Positions 24,790 to 32,879 of a stretch of 64,000 nucleotides of DNA are shown in pieces; the stretch's first letter is position 1; every line of letters starts with the position of its first letter. The stretch comes from Actinomadura oligospora ATCC 43269 (GTDB lineage Bacteria; Actinomycetota; Actinomycetes; Streptosporangiales; Streptosporangiaceae). The notes under the pieces were generated by a model, which searched no databases, was not told the origin of the DNA, and was given only the letters and a program-made list of their open reading frames with translations. Where the stretch lies: the NCBI RefSeq assembly GCF_000518265.1, contig NZ_JADG01000004.1, forward strand, positions 980,563-1,044,562, read 5' to 3'. The position numbers and the translations under genes were made by a program.

Positions 24790-25946
24790 TCGGTGCTCCC
24801 GATCAGGTAGGAGTGCTGGGACTCCCAGGAGAGCCACACCCTGTCGCCGCGGCGCGCGACGTCCTCGGCGTTCATGGCGTTCTGGACGAAGACCACGACG
24901 TCCGCCCCGGCGTCCGTGGTGACGTTGTAGTTCGTGGACGTGCCCAGGTAGACGACCTCGCTGACCCGTCCCGGCACCCGGCACAGGCCGTCGCCCGGGT
25001 CGTCCGGGGTGATCTGCATCTTCTCGGGCCGGACGGTCAGCTCCACGGTGTCCCCGGCCGCGACGCTCTGCCCGTCCCCCAGGACGACCGAGATGCAGCC
25101 GCCGTCCCCGTGCCTGAGCGTCGCCTTCCCCCCGCCGCTCTCCACGGCCTCCCCGCTCAGCAGGTTGGACGTCCCGATGAACCCGGCGACGAACTTGCTG
25201 GCCGGACGCTCGTAGATCTCCCGCGGCGAGCCGAGCTGCTCGACCAGGCCGTCGTTCATGACGGCGATCCGGTCCGACATCGTCAGGGCCTCGCCCTGGT
25301 CGTGCGTGACGTACACGAACGTGATGCCGACCTCGCGCTGGATCCGCTTCAGCTCGACCTGCATGGCCTGCCGCAGCTTCAGGTCGAGCGCGCCGAGCGG
25401 CTCGTCCAGCAGCAGCGCCCGCGGCCGGTTCACCAGCGCCCGCGCGAGCGCGACCCGCTGCTGCTGCCCGCCGGACAGCTCCGAGGGACGCCGCTTCTCC
25501 CGCCCGGTCAGGTCGACGATCTTCAGCATCTCGGTGACGCGCGCGGCGATCTCGGCCTTCGGCGCCCGCTTCCGGCGCAGCCCGAACGCCACGTTCTCGA
25601 ACACGCTCATGTGCGGGAACAGCGCGTACGACTGGAACACCATGTTCACGTCGCGCTTGTTCGCCAGCACCCCCGTGACGGACTCGCCGTGCAGGTACAC
25701 CTCACCCGCCGACGGCTCCTCGAAGCCCGCGATCATGCGCATGGTGGTCGTCTTGCCGCAGCCGGACGGCCCGAGCAGGGAGAAGAACTCCCCCTGCGCG
25801 ATCGTGAGGTCCACGCCCTGGACGGCCGCCACGGTCTCGCCGTACGCGTGGTACTCCTTGCGCACTCCGGCGAGCTCGATCGCGGGAACGGCGTCCCCGG
25901 CACGCCCGGGGTCGTCGCGCGTGGGCGCGTGCTGGGTCTCGGTCAT
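24786..25946 (-). CDS. potA: Polyamine ABC transporter ATPase, PotA-like
   Basis: 386 residues. Start chosen at the ATG at 25946, with AAGGA 7 nt upstream; a GTG five codons earlier lacks a ribosome site. Walker A GPSGCGKTT, Q-loop MVFQSYALFPHM, signature LSGGQQQR, Walker B ALLLDEPLGALD, H-loop VTHDQ, then the TOBE domain of PotA/CysA-type ATPases (~300-380). First gene of the operon potA-potD-potB-potC-oxidase. Confidence 0.92.
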   Translation of the reverse strand: MTETQHAPTRDDPGRAGDAVPAIELAGVRKEYHAYGETVAAVQGVDLTIAQGEFFSLLGPSGCGKTTTMRMIAGFEEPSAGEVYLHGESVTGVLANKRDVNMVFQSYALFPHMSVFENVAFGLRRKRAPKAEIAARVTEMLKIVDLTGREKRRPSELSGGQQQRVALARALVNRPRALLLDEPLGALDLKLRQAMQVELKRIQREVGITFVYVTHDQGEALTMSDRIAVMNDGLVEQLGSPREIYERPASKFVAGFIGTSNLLSGEAVESGGGKATLRHGDGGCISVVLGDGQSVAAGDTVELTVRPEKMQITPDDPGDGLCRVPGRVSEVVYLGTSTNYNVTTDAGADVVVFVQNAMNAEDVARRGDRVWLSWESQHSYLIGSTE

Positions 25947-27102
25947 GACACGGTCCTTCACGGGGATCGGAGGGCTGCGCTCCCTGGACGGGGCGCCTGG
26001 GGGGTGGCCTCCCCCGCCGGGGGTTCGGCCGTCGGCCGGACCCGCACGGGGGTCCGACCTCGGTGGACACGCCGAAGCGACGTCCAGATGCTATGCGGCG
26101 ACACGGATTCGTCCTCCGCGCCGTCGATCGACTTCCGGCTCCCGCGCCACGCCCCCGGCCGCGAGAACCCATGACCAACAACCTGAGCCCGATACCGGGC
26201 CCCGGGACCCCACCCGTCGGCCCCACCCGTCCGGTCCGCCCCTGGGCCCGAACGGCCAAGCTCGACCCGCCTGCCCGGCACGCCGTCCACGCAAGCCGAC
26301 CCGCCCGCCGCACCCGGGAGGTCCCGAGCCACCACACCGCGAGCCGCCCCCGCCCGGCGAAGGCCCGACGCCCGTGGCCACCGGCACCGGCCACCCGTGA
26401 AACGGACGAGCAACCCCCGGGCGTCCGGCTGATCGAGCTCCATCACCAGACCTTCCGACACGTTCCGGATTCCGAAGAACGACCACAGCCCCACACACCA
26501 CCGCCAGAGCCCGCGCTCCGAACCCCTCGCCCCAGATCCGCCGACCTGGACCAGCCGGTCTGACCACGTCCGCCCGCCTGGCCGATCCACCCCGACACCC
26601 CAGACCCGTGGAACCGGGTCCGTGGAACCGGGTCCGTGGAACCGGGTCCGTGGAACCGGGTCCGTGGAACCGGGTCCGGGTCCGCCGGTCCGGGTCCGCG
26701 ATCCCGGCTCGCTGGCTCGAGCTCGCCGATCCGGCCTGGCGTGCAGGATCCGTTCGTCCGACATCGCCGATCTGACGTCGTCGGACCGTTCTGCCGGAGA
26801 AGCGTGGTGCCGCCTGGGCGAACACAGCGAGCGACCACCCCGACAGGGCCAGCCCCGGGGGCCGGGGACGTTCCCTCCCACGGACGGTCTGACAGCGGGA
26901 GGGCAGCAGGGGCATAGGCACGAATGAGTGAACGTCGCAGATCAAGTCAAGGAACCCGGCTCCCACACCTCACCCATCCGAACAGTCCACCCAAAAGGTT
27001 CATCGGACGGACCACCCGAACGAACCATCCGAACGGCTCGTCGGGACGGCTCATCGGGACAGGGATGGGAATGGGGACGGGGACGGGGTGCCAGGACCTC
27101 GA
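25947..27102. other. Long intergenic region with low-complexity sequence
   Basis: About 1.15 kb between the polyamine transporter and the aldehyde dehydrogenase. Both strands read open for long stretches only because of GC bias; the translations are low-complexity, so no gene is called. It contains the 14-bp tandem array at 26608-26677 and, near 26980-27070, repeated CATCCGAAC and CATCGGAC-type words. The potA promoter should lie here, but no convincing -35/-10 pair was found. Confidence 0.6.
26608..26677 (+). repeat. Five perfect copies of a 14-bp tandem repeat
   Basis: GTGGAACCGGGTCC repeated at 26608, 26622, 26636, 26650 and 26664 without a mismatch, then degenerating into GGGTCC-rich sequence to ~26700. 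Each unit contains GGAACC and GGGTCC. Perfect identity implies recent slippage expansion. Could be a binding array upstream of potA or simply a minisatellite. Confidence 0.95.
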
Positions 27103-28548
27103 TCAGGCTCCGATGTAGTGCATGACGTGCTTGATCCGGGTGTAGTCCTCCACTCCGTACATCGACATGTCCTTGCCGTAGCCGGAGTGCTTGAAGCCAC
27201 CGTGCGGCATCTCCGACACGAACGGGATGTGCGTGTTGACCCAGACGGCGCCGAAGTCGAGCGCCTTGGTCATCCGCATGGCACGGCCGTGGTCCCGGGT
27301 CCACACGCTCGCGGAAAGGCCGTACTTGACGTCGTTGGCCCACTGGAGGGCCTGCCGCTCGTCCGAGAAGCGCTGCACGGTGATCACCGGGCCGAAGATC
27401 TCGTTCTGCACCATCTCGTCGTCCTGGCGCAGGCCGCTGACGACGGTCGGGGCGAAGAAGTAGCCGCGGTCGCCGACCCGCTCGCCGCCGGCCTCCAGCC
27501 GGGCGTGGTCCGGCGCGCGGTCGATGAAGCCCTTGACCCGGTCGAGCTGGGCCTGGCTGTTGACCGGTCCGTAGTCGGCGTCCGCGCCGGGGTTCGGCGG
27601 GCCCACCGTCGTGCCTCGCGCGGCCTCGGCGAGCGCGGCGGTGAAGTCGTCCGCCAGCCGCTCCGCCACCAGCACGCGCGTCGCCGCGGTGCAGTCCTGC
27701 CCGGCGTTGAAGTACCCGGCGCCGGCGATCCCCTGAGCCGCGGCCTGGATGTCCGCGTCGTCGAAGACCACGACCGGGGCCTTGCCGCCCAGCTCCAGGT
27801 GGACGCGCTTCAGGTCATCGGCCGCCGCGCGGGCGACCTCCATCCCGGCCCGGACGCTGCCGGTGATCGACACCATCTGCGGGGTCGGGTGCGCGACCAG
27901 CGCCCGTCCGGTGTCACGGTCGCCGCAGACCACGTTGAACACGCCCGGAGGCAGGAACTCGGCGGCGATCTCGGCGAGCAGCAGCGTGCTCGCCGGGGTC
28001 GTGTCGGACGGCTTGAGCACCACGGTGTTGCCCGCCGCGAGCGCCGGCCCGAACTTCCAGACCGCCATCATCATCGGGTAGTTCCACGGCGTGACCTGCG
28101 CGCACACCCCGATGGGCTCGCGCCGGACCGAGGAGGTGTGGTCGGCCATGTACTCGGCCGTCGCCTTGCCCTCCAGGATGCGCGCCGCCCCGGCGAAGAA
28201 CCGCAGGTTGTCCGCCATCGGCGGGATCTCCTCGTCCGCCGTCAGCTGCAGGGGCTTGCCCGTGTCCCGGCACTCCGCGGCCACGAGGTCCCCAGCGCGG
28301 GCCTCCACGGCGTCGGCGAACCGGAGCAGCGCCAGAGCCCTGTCCTTCGGCGTGGCGTCGCGCCAGGCGGGGAACGCCTCATCGGCGGCGCGGAACGCGG
28401 CGTCCACGTCCTCGGCGCCGGAATTGGGCGACGAGGCCCATACCTCACCGGTGCTGGGGTCGATCACCTCCAGCGTCCTGCCGTCCTTGGCGTCGACGTA
28501 CTCGCCGCCGATAAAGTTGCGCAGCCTGGTCGCCTGCTCGCTGGTCAT
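27103..28548 (-). CDS. Gamma-aminobutyraldehyde dehydrogenase
   Basis: 481 residues; the second of two tandem ATGs (28551, 28548) has the better spacing from AAGGGG. NAD-dependent aldehyde dehydrogenase: [25 protein letters not shown], catalytic Glu in [14 protein letters not shown], nucleophile Cys in [10 protein letters not shown], and C-terminal [19 protein letters not shown], typical of the PatD/PuuC-like 4-aminobutyraldehyde dehydrogenases. It would convert the aldehyde formed by amine oxidation of putrescine into GABA. Divergent from an Lrp/AsnC gene, its likely regulator. Confidence 0.85.
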   Translation of the reverse strand: MTSEQATRLRNFIGGEYVDAKDGRTLEVIDPSTGEVWASSPNSGAEDVDAAFRAADEAFPAWRDATPKDRALALLRFADAVEARAGDLVAAECRDTGKPLQLTADEEIPPMADNLRFFAGAARILEGKATAEYMADHTSSVRREPIGVCAQVTPWNYPMMMAVWKFGPALAAGNTVVLKPSDTTPASTLLLAEIAAEFLPPGVFNVVCGDRDTGRALVAHPTPQMVSITGSVRAGMEVARAAADDLKRVHLELGGKAPVVVFDDADIQAAAQGIAGAGYFNAGQDCTAATRVLVAERLADDFTAALAEAARGTTVGPPNPGADADYGPVNSQAQLDRVKGFIDRAPDHARLEAGGERVGDRGYFFAPTVVSGLRQDDEMVQNEIFGPVITVQRFSDERQALQWANDVKYGLSASVWTRDHGRAMRMTKALDFGAVWVNTHIPFVSEMPHGGFKHSGYGKDMSMYGVEDYTRIKHVMHYIGA

Positions 28549-28598
28549 CATCGACCCCTTCCTGATGGCCGCCGCAGCCGGAACTGTGGTTGGCCCCG

Positions 28599-28646
28599 AC
28601 CCTGACAGAGGTTCCCCGCTTTGACAAGGGATTCCGTTGTTACGAT
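28599..28646. promoter_or_regulatory. Overlapping divergent promoters of the aldehyde dehydrogenase and lrp-type genes
   Basis: Leftward: TTGTCA (28627-28622), 17-nt spacer, CAGGGT (28604-28599), giving a ~44-nt leader to 28548. Rightward: extended -10 TGTTACGAT (28638-28646) ~70 nt before the ATG at 28717. The two overlap, so one bound Lrp-type protein could affect both. Pattern-based inference. Confidence 0.45.
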
Positions 28647-28716
28647 CCAGTTTCACGACTGAATCCATCAACCAGCCCGACCATCACCCATGATGCCGCA
28701 CCAAGGAGACGCCACC

Positions 28717-29217
28717 ATGTCGGACCGCGCCCCGGAGCGCCGCCCACCCGCCGGCAACCCGCGCCGCACCGCCGTCCCGCTCGACGAGACCGCCAAGCAG
28801 ATCATCGAGCAACTGCAGCAGGACGGCCGCCGCTCCTACGCCGCGATCGGCAAGGCCGTCGGCCTCTCCGAGGCCGCCGTCCGGCAGCGCGTCCAGAAGC
28901 TCCTGGACACCGGCGTCATGCAGATCGTCGGCGTCACCGACCCCCTCATGCTCGGCTTCTCCCGCCAGATGATGATCGGCGTCAAGTGCGAGGGCGACCT
29001 GGAGAAGATCGCCGACGCCCTGGCCGCCATCGAGGCCATCGACTACGTCGTCATCACCGCCGGCTCCTTCGACATCCTCGTGGAACTGGTCTGCGAGGAC
29101 GACGAACAACTCCTCGAACTCCTGGGCCGCATCCGAGCCGTCCCCGGCGTCGTCTCCACCGAGAGCTTCGTCTACCTCAAACTCCGCAAACAGACCTACA
29201 CCTGGGGCACCCACTAA
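28717..29217 (+). CDS. Lrp/AsnC-family transcriptional regulator
   Basis: 166 residues; ATG at 28717 with AAGGAG 8 nt upstream. HTH in SYAAIGKAVGLSEAAVRQR (about 45-70), then the RAM effector domain (MMIGVKCEGDLEKIADALA; YVVITAGSFDILVELVCEDD). Homologues beside aldehyde dehydrogenase and polyamine genes are common in actinobacteria. Likely controls the divergent dehydrogenase gene. Confidence 0.88.
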   Translation: MSDRAPERRPPAGNPRRTAVPLDETAKQIIEQLQQDGRRSYAAIGKAVGLSEAAVRQRVQKLLDTGVMQIVGVTDPLMLGFSRQMMIGVKCEGDLEKIADALAAIEAIDYVVITAGSFDILVELVCEDDEQLLELLGRIRAVPGVVSTESFVYLKLRKQTYTWGTH

Positions 29218-30106
29218 CAACCCCGCCCACCACCAGCCCGGCCCGCCCCTGGACCCCCATCCGAACCACGCCCACCACAGCACGCGACACCCCAAAGGCA
29301 CCACCCACCCCGCCCCCGCCAAGCACCCCCAGCCCCACTTCTGCCCCACCCCCAGCACCAGGCGCAACCACTCAGCGCCCAACCCAAGGCGGCCCCTTCT
29401 CACCCCCCGGCTCTAGGCGGCCCCTTCTCAACTCTCGCCACCCCACCCATGCCCACCGCCCACGGCGCTCGCCCTCCCCTCGGCACCCCACGCCAACTCC
29501 AGGCACGCACCCCACACCCCCAACACCCCACGCACCACCCACCTCCACCCTTCGGCACCCGACGCCAACTCCAGGCACGCGACCCACACCCCCAACAGTC
29601 GGCGCACCGCCCACGACGCTCACCCCCGGCCCCCGGCCCCGGCCCCCGGCCCCGGCCCCCAACGCCAACCCCTGACATGCCGCCCACGCCCCGCAACACT
29701 CCGCCCCCCCAACACTCACCCCACCTCATCAACGCCCAACACCAACTCCAGGCACGCCCCCCGCAGTCGGCGCACCACCCACGACACTCTCCCCCGGCCC
29801 GTCAGCGCCCCACGCCAGCTCCAGGCACGCGGCCCACGCCCCACAACACCCCGTGCACCGCCCACCCACGCTCACCCCCCGCCCCCTCGACGCCTAACAC
29901 CGACTCCAGGCGCGGCCGAGACACCCAACAAGCGGCGCACCACTCACAACGCTCGCCGGCCCCTTGACACCCCACGCCACTCCAGGCACGCGGCCCACCC
30001 CCAACACTCCGCGTCCCACCCACCACACTCGAAACAGCGCCGCCCAAGGTTCACCCAACGACTCGGCAGCAGCGTCTGACGGGATGGTCCGGGGAGTGAG
30101 TGGCGA
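29218..30106. other. C-rich repeat field without genes
   Basis: About 890 bp, strongly C-rich on the plus strand, with no credible ORF. It holds two copies of AGGCGGCCCCTTCTCA (29387 and 29415), then about six degenerate copies of a unit containing CGCCAACTCCAGGCACGC (near 29491, 29562, 29740, 29812, 29898, 29973), mostly 72-86 bp apart. At 29622-29660 runs of four to five C separated by GG form a G-quadruplex motif on the minus strand. Confidence 0.7.
29387..29995 (+). repeat. Degenerate ~72-86 bp tandem repeat family
   Basis: Core CCAACTCCAGGCACGC recurs six times with 0-4 changes, together with flanking CACCCACGACGCTC-type words. Intervals are 72, 178, 72, 86 and 75 bp, so one copy may be lost or decayed in the 178-bp gap. 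Origin is unclear; a decayed minisatellite is the simplest reading. Confidence 0.65.
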
Positions 30107-30526
30107 TCAGCCGAGGGCAGCGCGTAGACGGGCGGCGAACTTCGCGGCCTCTTCGTCGGACTCGTACTTGTGCCGAGGCCAGAAGAAGCCTTTCAGCCCG
30201 TCCTTCCGGTTCCGGGGGACGACGTGGACGTGCAGGTGCGGGACGCTCTGACTGATGCGGTTGTTGGCCGCGACGAACGATCCGGCCGCCCCGAGTTCGG
30301 TCTCCATCACCCCGGCCAACCGTCGAGCCTGGGCGAACAGCGGACCGACCTGCTCCTCAGGAAGGTCGACGAGCGTTTCGTGATGCTCACGCGGGACCAG
30401 CAGCGTGTGCCCCTTGAACAGCGGCCTGGCATCCAGGAACGCCATCGCCTCCGGCTCGTCGAGCACCACGTGCGCCGGATGCTCGCCCCGGATGATCTCG
30501 CAGAACACACACGGCTTGTCCACCAT
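30107..30526 (-). CDS. HIT-family nucleotide-binding protein
   Basis: 139 residues from the ATG at 30526 (GGAGG 9 nt upstream). CVFCEIIRGEHPAHVVLD at the N-terminus and the histidine triad VPHLHVHVVPR near 100 identify a HIT hydrolase (Hint/Fhit-like) acting on nucleoside phosphoramidates or dinucleotides. Complete and of family length. Divergent from the ABC ATPase gene. Confidence 0.9.
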   Translation of the reverse strand: MVDKPCVFCEIIRGEHPAHVVLDEPEAMAFLDARPLFKGHTLLVPREHHETLVDLPEEQVGPLFAQARRLAGVMETELGAAGSFVAANNRISQSVPHLHVHVVPRNRKDGLKGFFWPRHKYESDEEAAKFAARLRAALG

Positions 30527-30572
30527 CAGCCCTGTCCTCCCGCGACTCACGCCGCCTTTAGCCCGCGCCCAC

Positions 30573-30578
30573 TAACGT
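30573..30578 (+). promoter_or_regulatory. -10 box close to the ABC ATPase start
   Basis: TAACGT ends 9 nt before the ATG at 30588, and no Shine-Dalgarno intervenes, consistent with a leaderless or very short leader transcript. Confidence 0.45.
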
Positions 30579-30587
30579 GCGCAGCCT

Positions 30588-32123
30588 ATGCGTCTCGACA
30601 GTGTCGCCTTCCGCTACGGACGCCGCGGCCCCTGGGTTCTCCGCGACGTCTCACTCGCCCTCCACCCCGGCGACATCGTCGAACTCACCGGGCCGAACGG
30701 CGCGGGCAAATCGACCCTGCTCCGCCTGCTCGCCGGACTCCACCGACCACGCCACGGCGCCATCACCGAACGTCCTGCCTCAATCGGCTACGCGCCAGAG
30801 CGCTTCCCCACCGAGCAGCCGTTCACAGTGACCGCCTACCTGGCGCACATGTCCGCACTCCACGGACTCCCAGCCAACTCCTCAGCTCGCTGGACGAGCC
30901 TCCTCAAACTCGACCACCTGCTGAACACCCCCCTCCCCGAACTCTCCAAGGGCAGTGCCCAGAAGGTCGGCCTCATCCAGGCTCTGCTCCCGGCGCCGAA
31001 ACTTCTCCTCTTGGACGAGCCCTTCTCCGGCCTGGACGCCACGACCTTGGCCCTCCTCCCGAAACTCCTGGCCACCCTCGCCGCCGAAGGCGCGACGATG
31101 GTCCTCAGCGACCACCAACGCGTCCTTCACCACCCCGAAGCCACCCCCCATCTCCCAGCCCTCAAGCACCTCCACCTGTCCAACACCACCCTGACCACAC
31201 TCCCCCCAACAACCCCGACCTCCCCGACCTCCCCGACCTCCCCGACCTCCCCGACCTCAACGCAAACACCAACCGCACCCGCCCCGAACACACCAGCCCC
31301 TGCAATCGCAGTCGCCCCACCCTCGATGGCAACATCCGCACCAGCCCCAACAACACCCCCAAGCCCAGCGGACGCCCTTGCCCCCTCCGACGGGAACGCA
31401 GCCACCCGCCCCCAGGCCAACAAGCCAACCGTGTCGAAGTCGGACACATCCGCCCTGTCCTCGACTAACGCGCCAACCCAAGCGATAGCGGAAACCCCCA
31501 CCCCACCCGGCTCCAACGCGCCCTCCCCATTCACCGCGAACGCACCGGCCCTTCCCACGGCCTCGGCGGCACCCCGAGCGATGGCGGGCGCACCCACCCC
31601 AACCCACGCCAACGCCAACGCCAACGCACCAGACCATGTGCCGAGCGATGCACCTGCACTACCCTGCGCCGACGCGCCAACCTCGGTAAGGGCCGACATC
31701 GCCTCACCCAGGGTCCACGCGTCGGCCTCGGCGGTGACGGACGAACCTGCAGTGGCGGATGAATCTGCTCCCCCGGGCAGGATGGAGCCGTCCGCTTTCG
31801 AGCCCTCCCCAGCAAGCGCGTCTGGCCCCTCCGAGTCCGGCACCTCAGCCGGACGCCCCGAGCCTTTCCCGGACGGGGCCGACGTCCTCGCCGAAGGTTC
31901 TCTGCCGCCTGCCGAACCGGCAGTGATCCCCTCTGGAGGATCCGTGATTCCGGCAGAGGCGTTCATGACTCCTGCCGAAGACGCCGTGCATCCCACACAA
32001 GGGGCCGAGGTTCCTGCCGGGTGGACGGTGCTCGAGGTGGTCGTTCGGGTGGACGAGGCCGACGATGTCGAACGCGGGCTGCGTGCCGCCGGACGGACCG
32101 TTCGGAGGGTCCGCCGCTCATGA
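30588..32123 (+). CDS. ABC transporter ATPase with a giant low-complexity insert
   Basis: 511 residues. Residues 1-~190 are an ABC ATPase: Walker A GPNGAGKST, signature-like LSKGSAQKVGL, Walker B LLLLDEPFSGLD, H-loop LSDH. Residues ~205-475 are Pro/Thr/Ser/Ala-rich low complexity, beginning with PTS repeats encoded by a 9-bp DNA repeat. The last ~35 residues (WTVLEVVVRVDEADDVERGLRAAG) look like the normal C-terminal domain, so the insert splits an otherwise ordinary ~240-residue protein. The stop overlaps the permease start (ATGA), so the frame is kept. Substrate unknown. Confidence 0.85.
   Translation: MRLDSVAFRYGRRGPWVLRDVSLALHPGDIVELTGPNGAGKSTLLRLLAGLHRPRHGAITERPASIGYAPERFPTEQPFTVTAYLAHMSALHGLPANSSARWTSLLKLDHLLNTPLPELSKGSAQKVGLIQALLPAPKLLLLDEPFSGLDATTLALLPKLLATLAAEGATMVLSDHQRVLHHPEATPHLPALKHLHLSNTTLTTLPPTTPTSPTSPTSPTSPTSTQTPTAPAPNTPAPAIAVAPPSMATSAPAPTTPPSPADALAPSDGNAATRPQANKPTVSKSDTSALSSTNAPTQAIAETPTPPGSNAPSPFTANAPALPTASAAPRAMAGAPTPTHANANANAPDHVPSDAPALPCADAPTSVRADIASPRVHASASAVTDEPAVADESAPPGRMEPSAFEPSPASASGPSESGTSAGRPEPFPDGADVLAEGSLPPAEPAVIPSGGSVIPAEAFMTPAEDAVHPTQGAEVPAGWTVLEVVVRVDEADDVERGLRAAGRTVRRVRRS
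31213..31257 (+). repeat. Five copies of a 9-bp coding repeat (PTS)
   Basis: CCCCGACCT repeated five times without mismatch, encoding repeats of Pro-Thr-Ser inside the ABC ATPase insert. Being a multiple of three it expands without breaking the frame. Confidence 0.95.
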
Positions 32124-32809
32124 TCGCGCTCATCCGCTTTCAGCTCGCCGGGTATCTCCGTTCGATGAGGTTCCTCCCCTCCCTGATCGTCGCTCTGCTG
32201 CTGGTGATGCTGGTGTTCGGCCAGTGGCCGTCCGGGCCCGACCCGGTCAAGCTCGCCACGGGCACCTACGGGGACGCCGCGGCGTTCATGGTGCTGCTCT
32301 CGGCCTGGACGACCCGCTCGCTGCTCGACACCCAACCCACCGTGCAGCGATGGCTCACCCTGCTGGCCGTCCGCCGATCCGCTGTCGCGGGACTGCTCGC
32401 GGCCTTCATCGCCAGTGCCGCCCTCAGCCTCCTTTTGTTCGCCGCCCCCCTCTTCCAGGCGTTGACGGTCGGCGTGCCCGTGAAGACCACGCTCTCCGCC
32501 GTGTTGCTAGCCGCACTCGCTTCCGCGGCCGGCACCTTCATCGGCGCCTGGAGCAGCCGAGCGATCATTCCCGGTTCCGGCACCTCCCTTCTGGCGCTGC
32601 TCTCCGTTCTGACGGCGACACTCCTACTCGGCCTTGGTCGGCTGAGCTTCCTGGCCATCCCCTACCTGGACTGGATCAAGGCGGCCCACGACGGCCCGTC
32701 CAAGCTGCAAGCCGCACTCCCCACTGTTCTGCTGCATCTCGTGCTCTGGTGCGGGGTGGCGGCGACCGGCTACCTGGTGGCCCTTCACCGCCGCAGCACG
32801 CCCACCTGA
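32120..32809 (+). CDS. ABC transporter membrane protein
   Basis: 229 residues with about six hydrophobic helices (LPSLIVALLLVMLVFG, AFMVLLSAW, VAGLLAAFIASAALSLLLFAAPL, SAVLLAALASAAGTFIGAW, GTSLLALLSVLTATLLLGLG, VLLHLVLWCGVAATGYLV). Translationally coupled to the ATPase gene, so this is its permease partner. ABC-2-like by topology; the substrate cannot be inferred. Confidence 0.75.
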   Translation: MIALIRFQLAGYLRSMRFLPSLIVALLLVMLVFGQWPSGPDPVKLATGTYGDAAAFMVLLSAWTTRSLLDTQPTVQRWLTLLAVRRSAVAGLLAAFIASAALSLLLFAAPLFQALTVGVPVKTTLSAVLLAALASAAGTFIGAWSSRAIIPGSGTSLLALLSVLTATLLLGLGRLSFLAIPYLDWIKAAHDGPSKLQAALPTVLLHLVLWCGVAATGYLVALHRRSTPT

Positions 32810-32879
32810 CCCGCACCACCAAGAACATCGGCGGACGCGGCAGAGACACGAGCCGAACCTCCAGGACGGCTGGCGCGTA

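Noticed and set aside
26091..26966. Minus-strand open frames over the 14-bp repeat region
   Set aside because: The translations are repeats of GSTDPVPRTRFHGP type with no family features or ribosome site; they reflect GC bias and the minisatellite.
29372..29967. Overlapping Pro-rich (+) and Gly-rich (-) frames in the C-rich field
   Set aside because: Both strands are open only because of composition. No start context, no motif.
26608..31257. Tandem arrays as CRISPR
   Set aside because: Units are contiguous 9- and 14-bp repeats without spacers and there are no cas genes.
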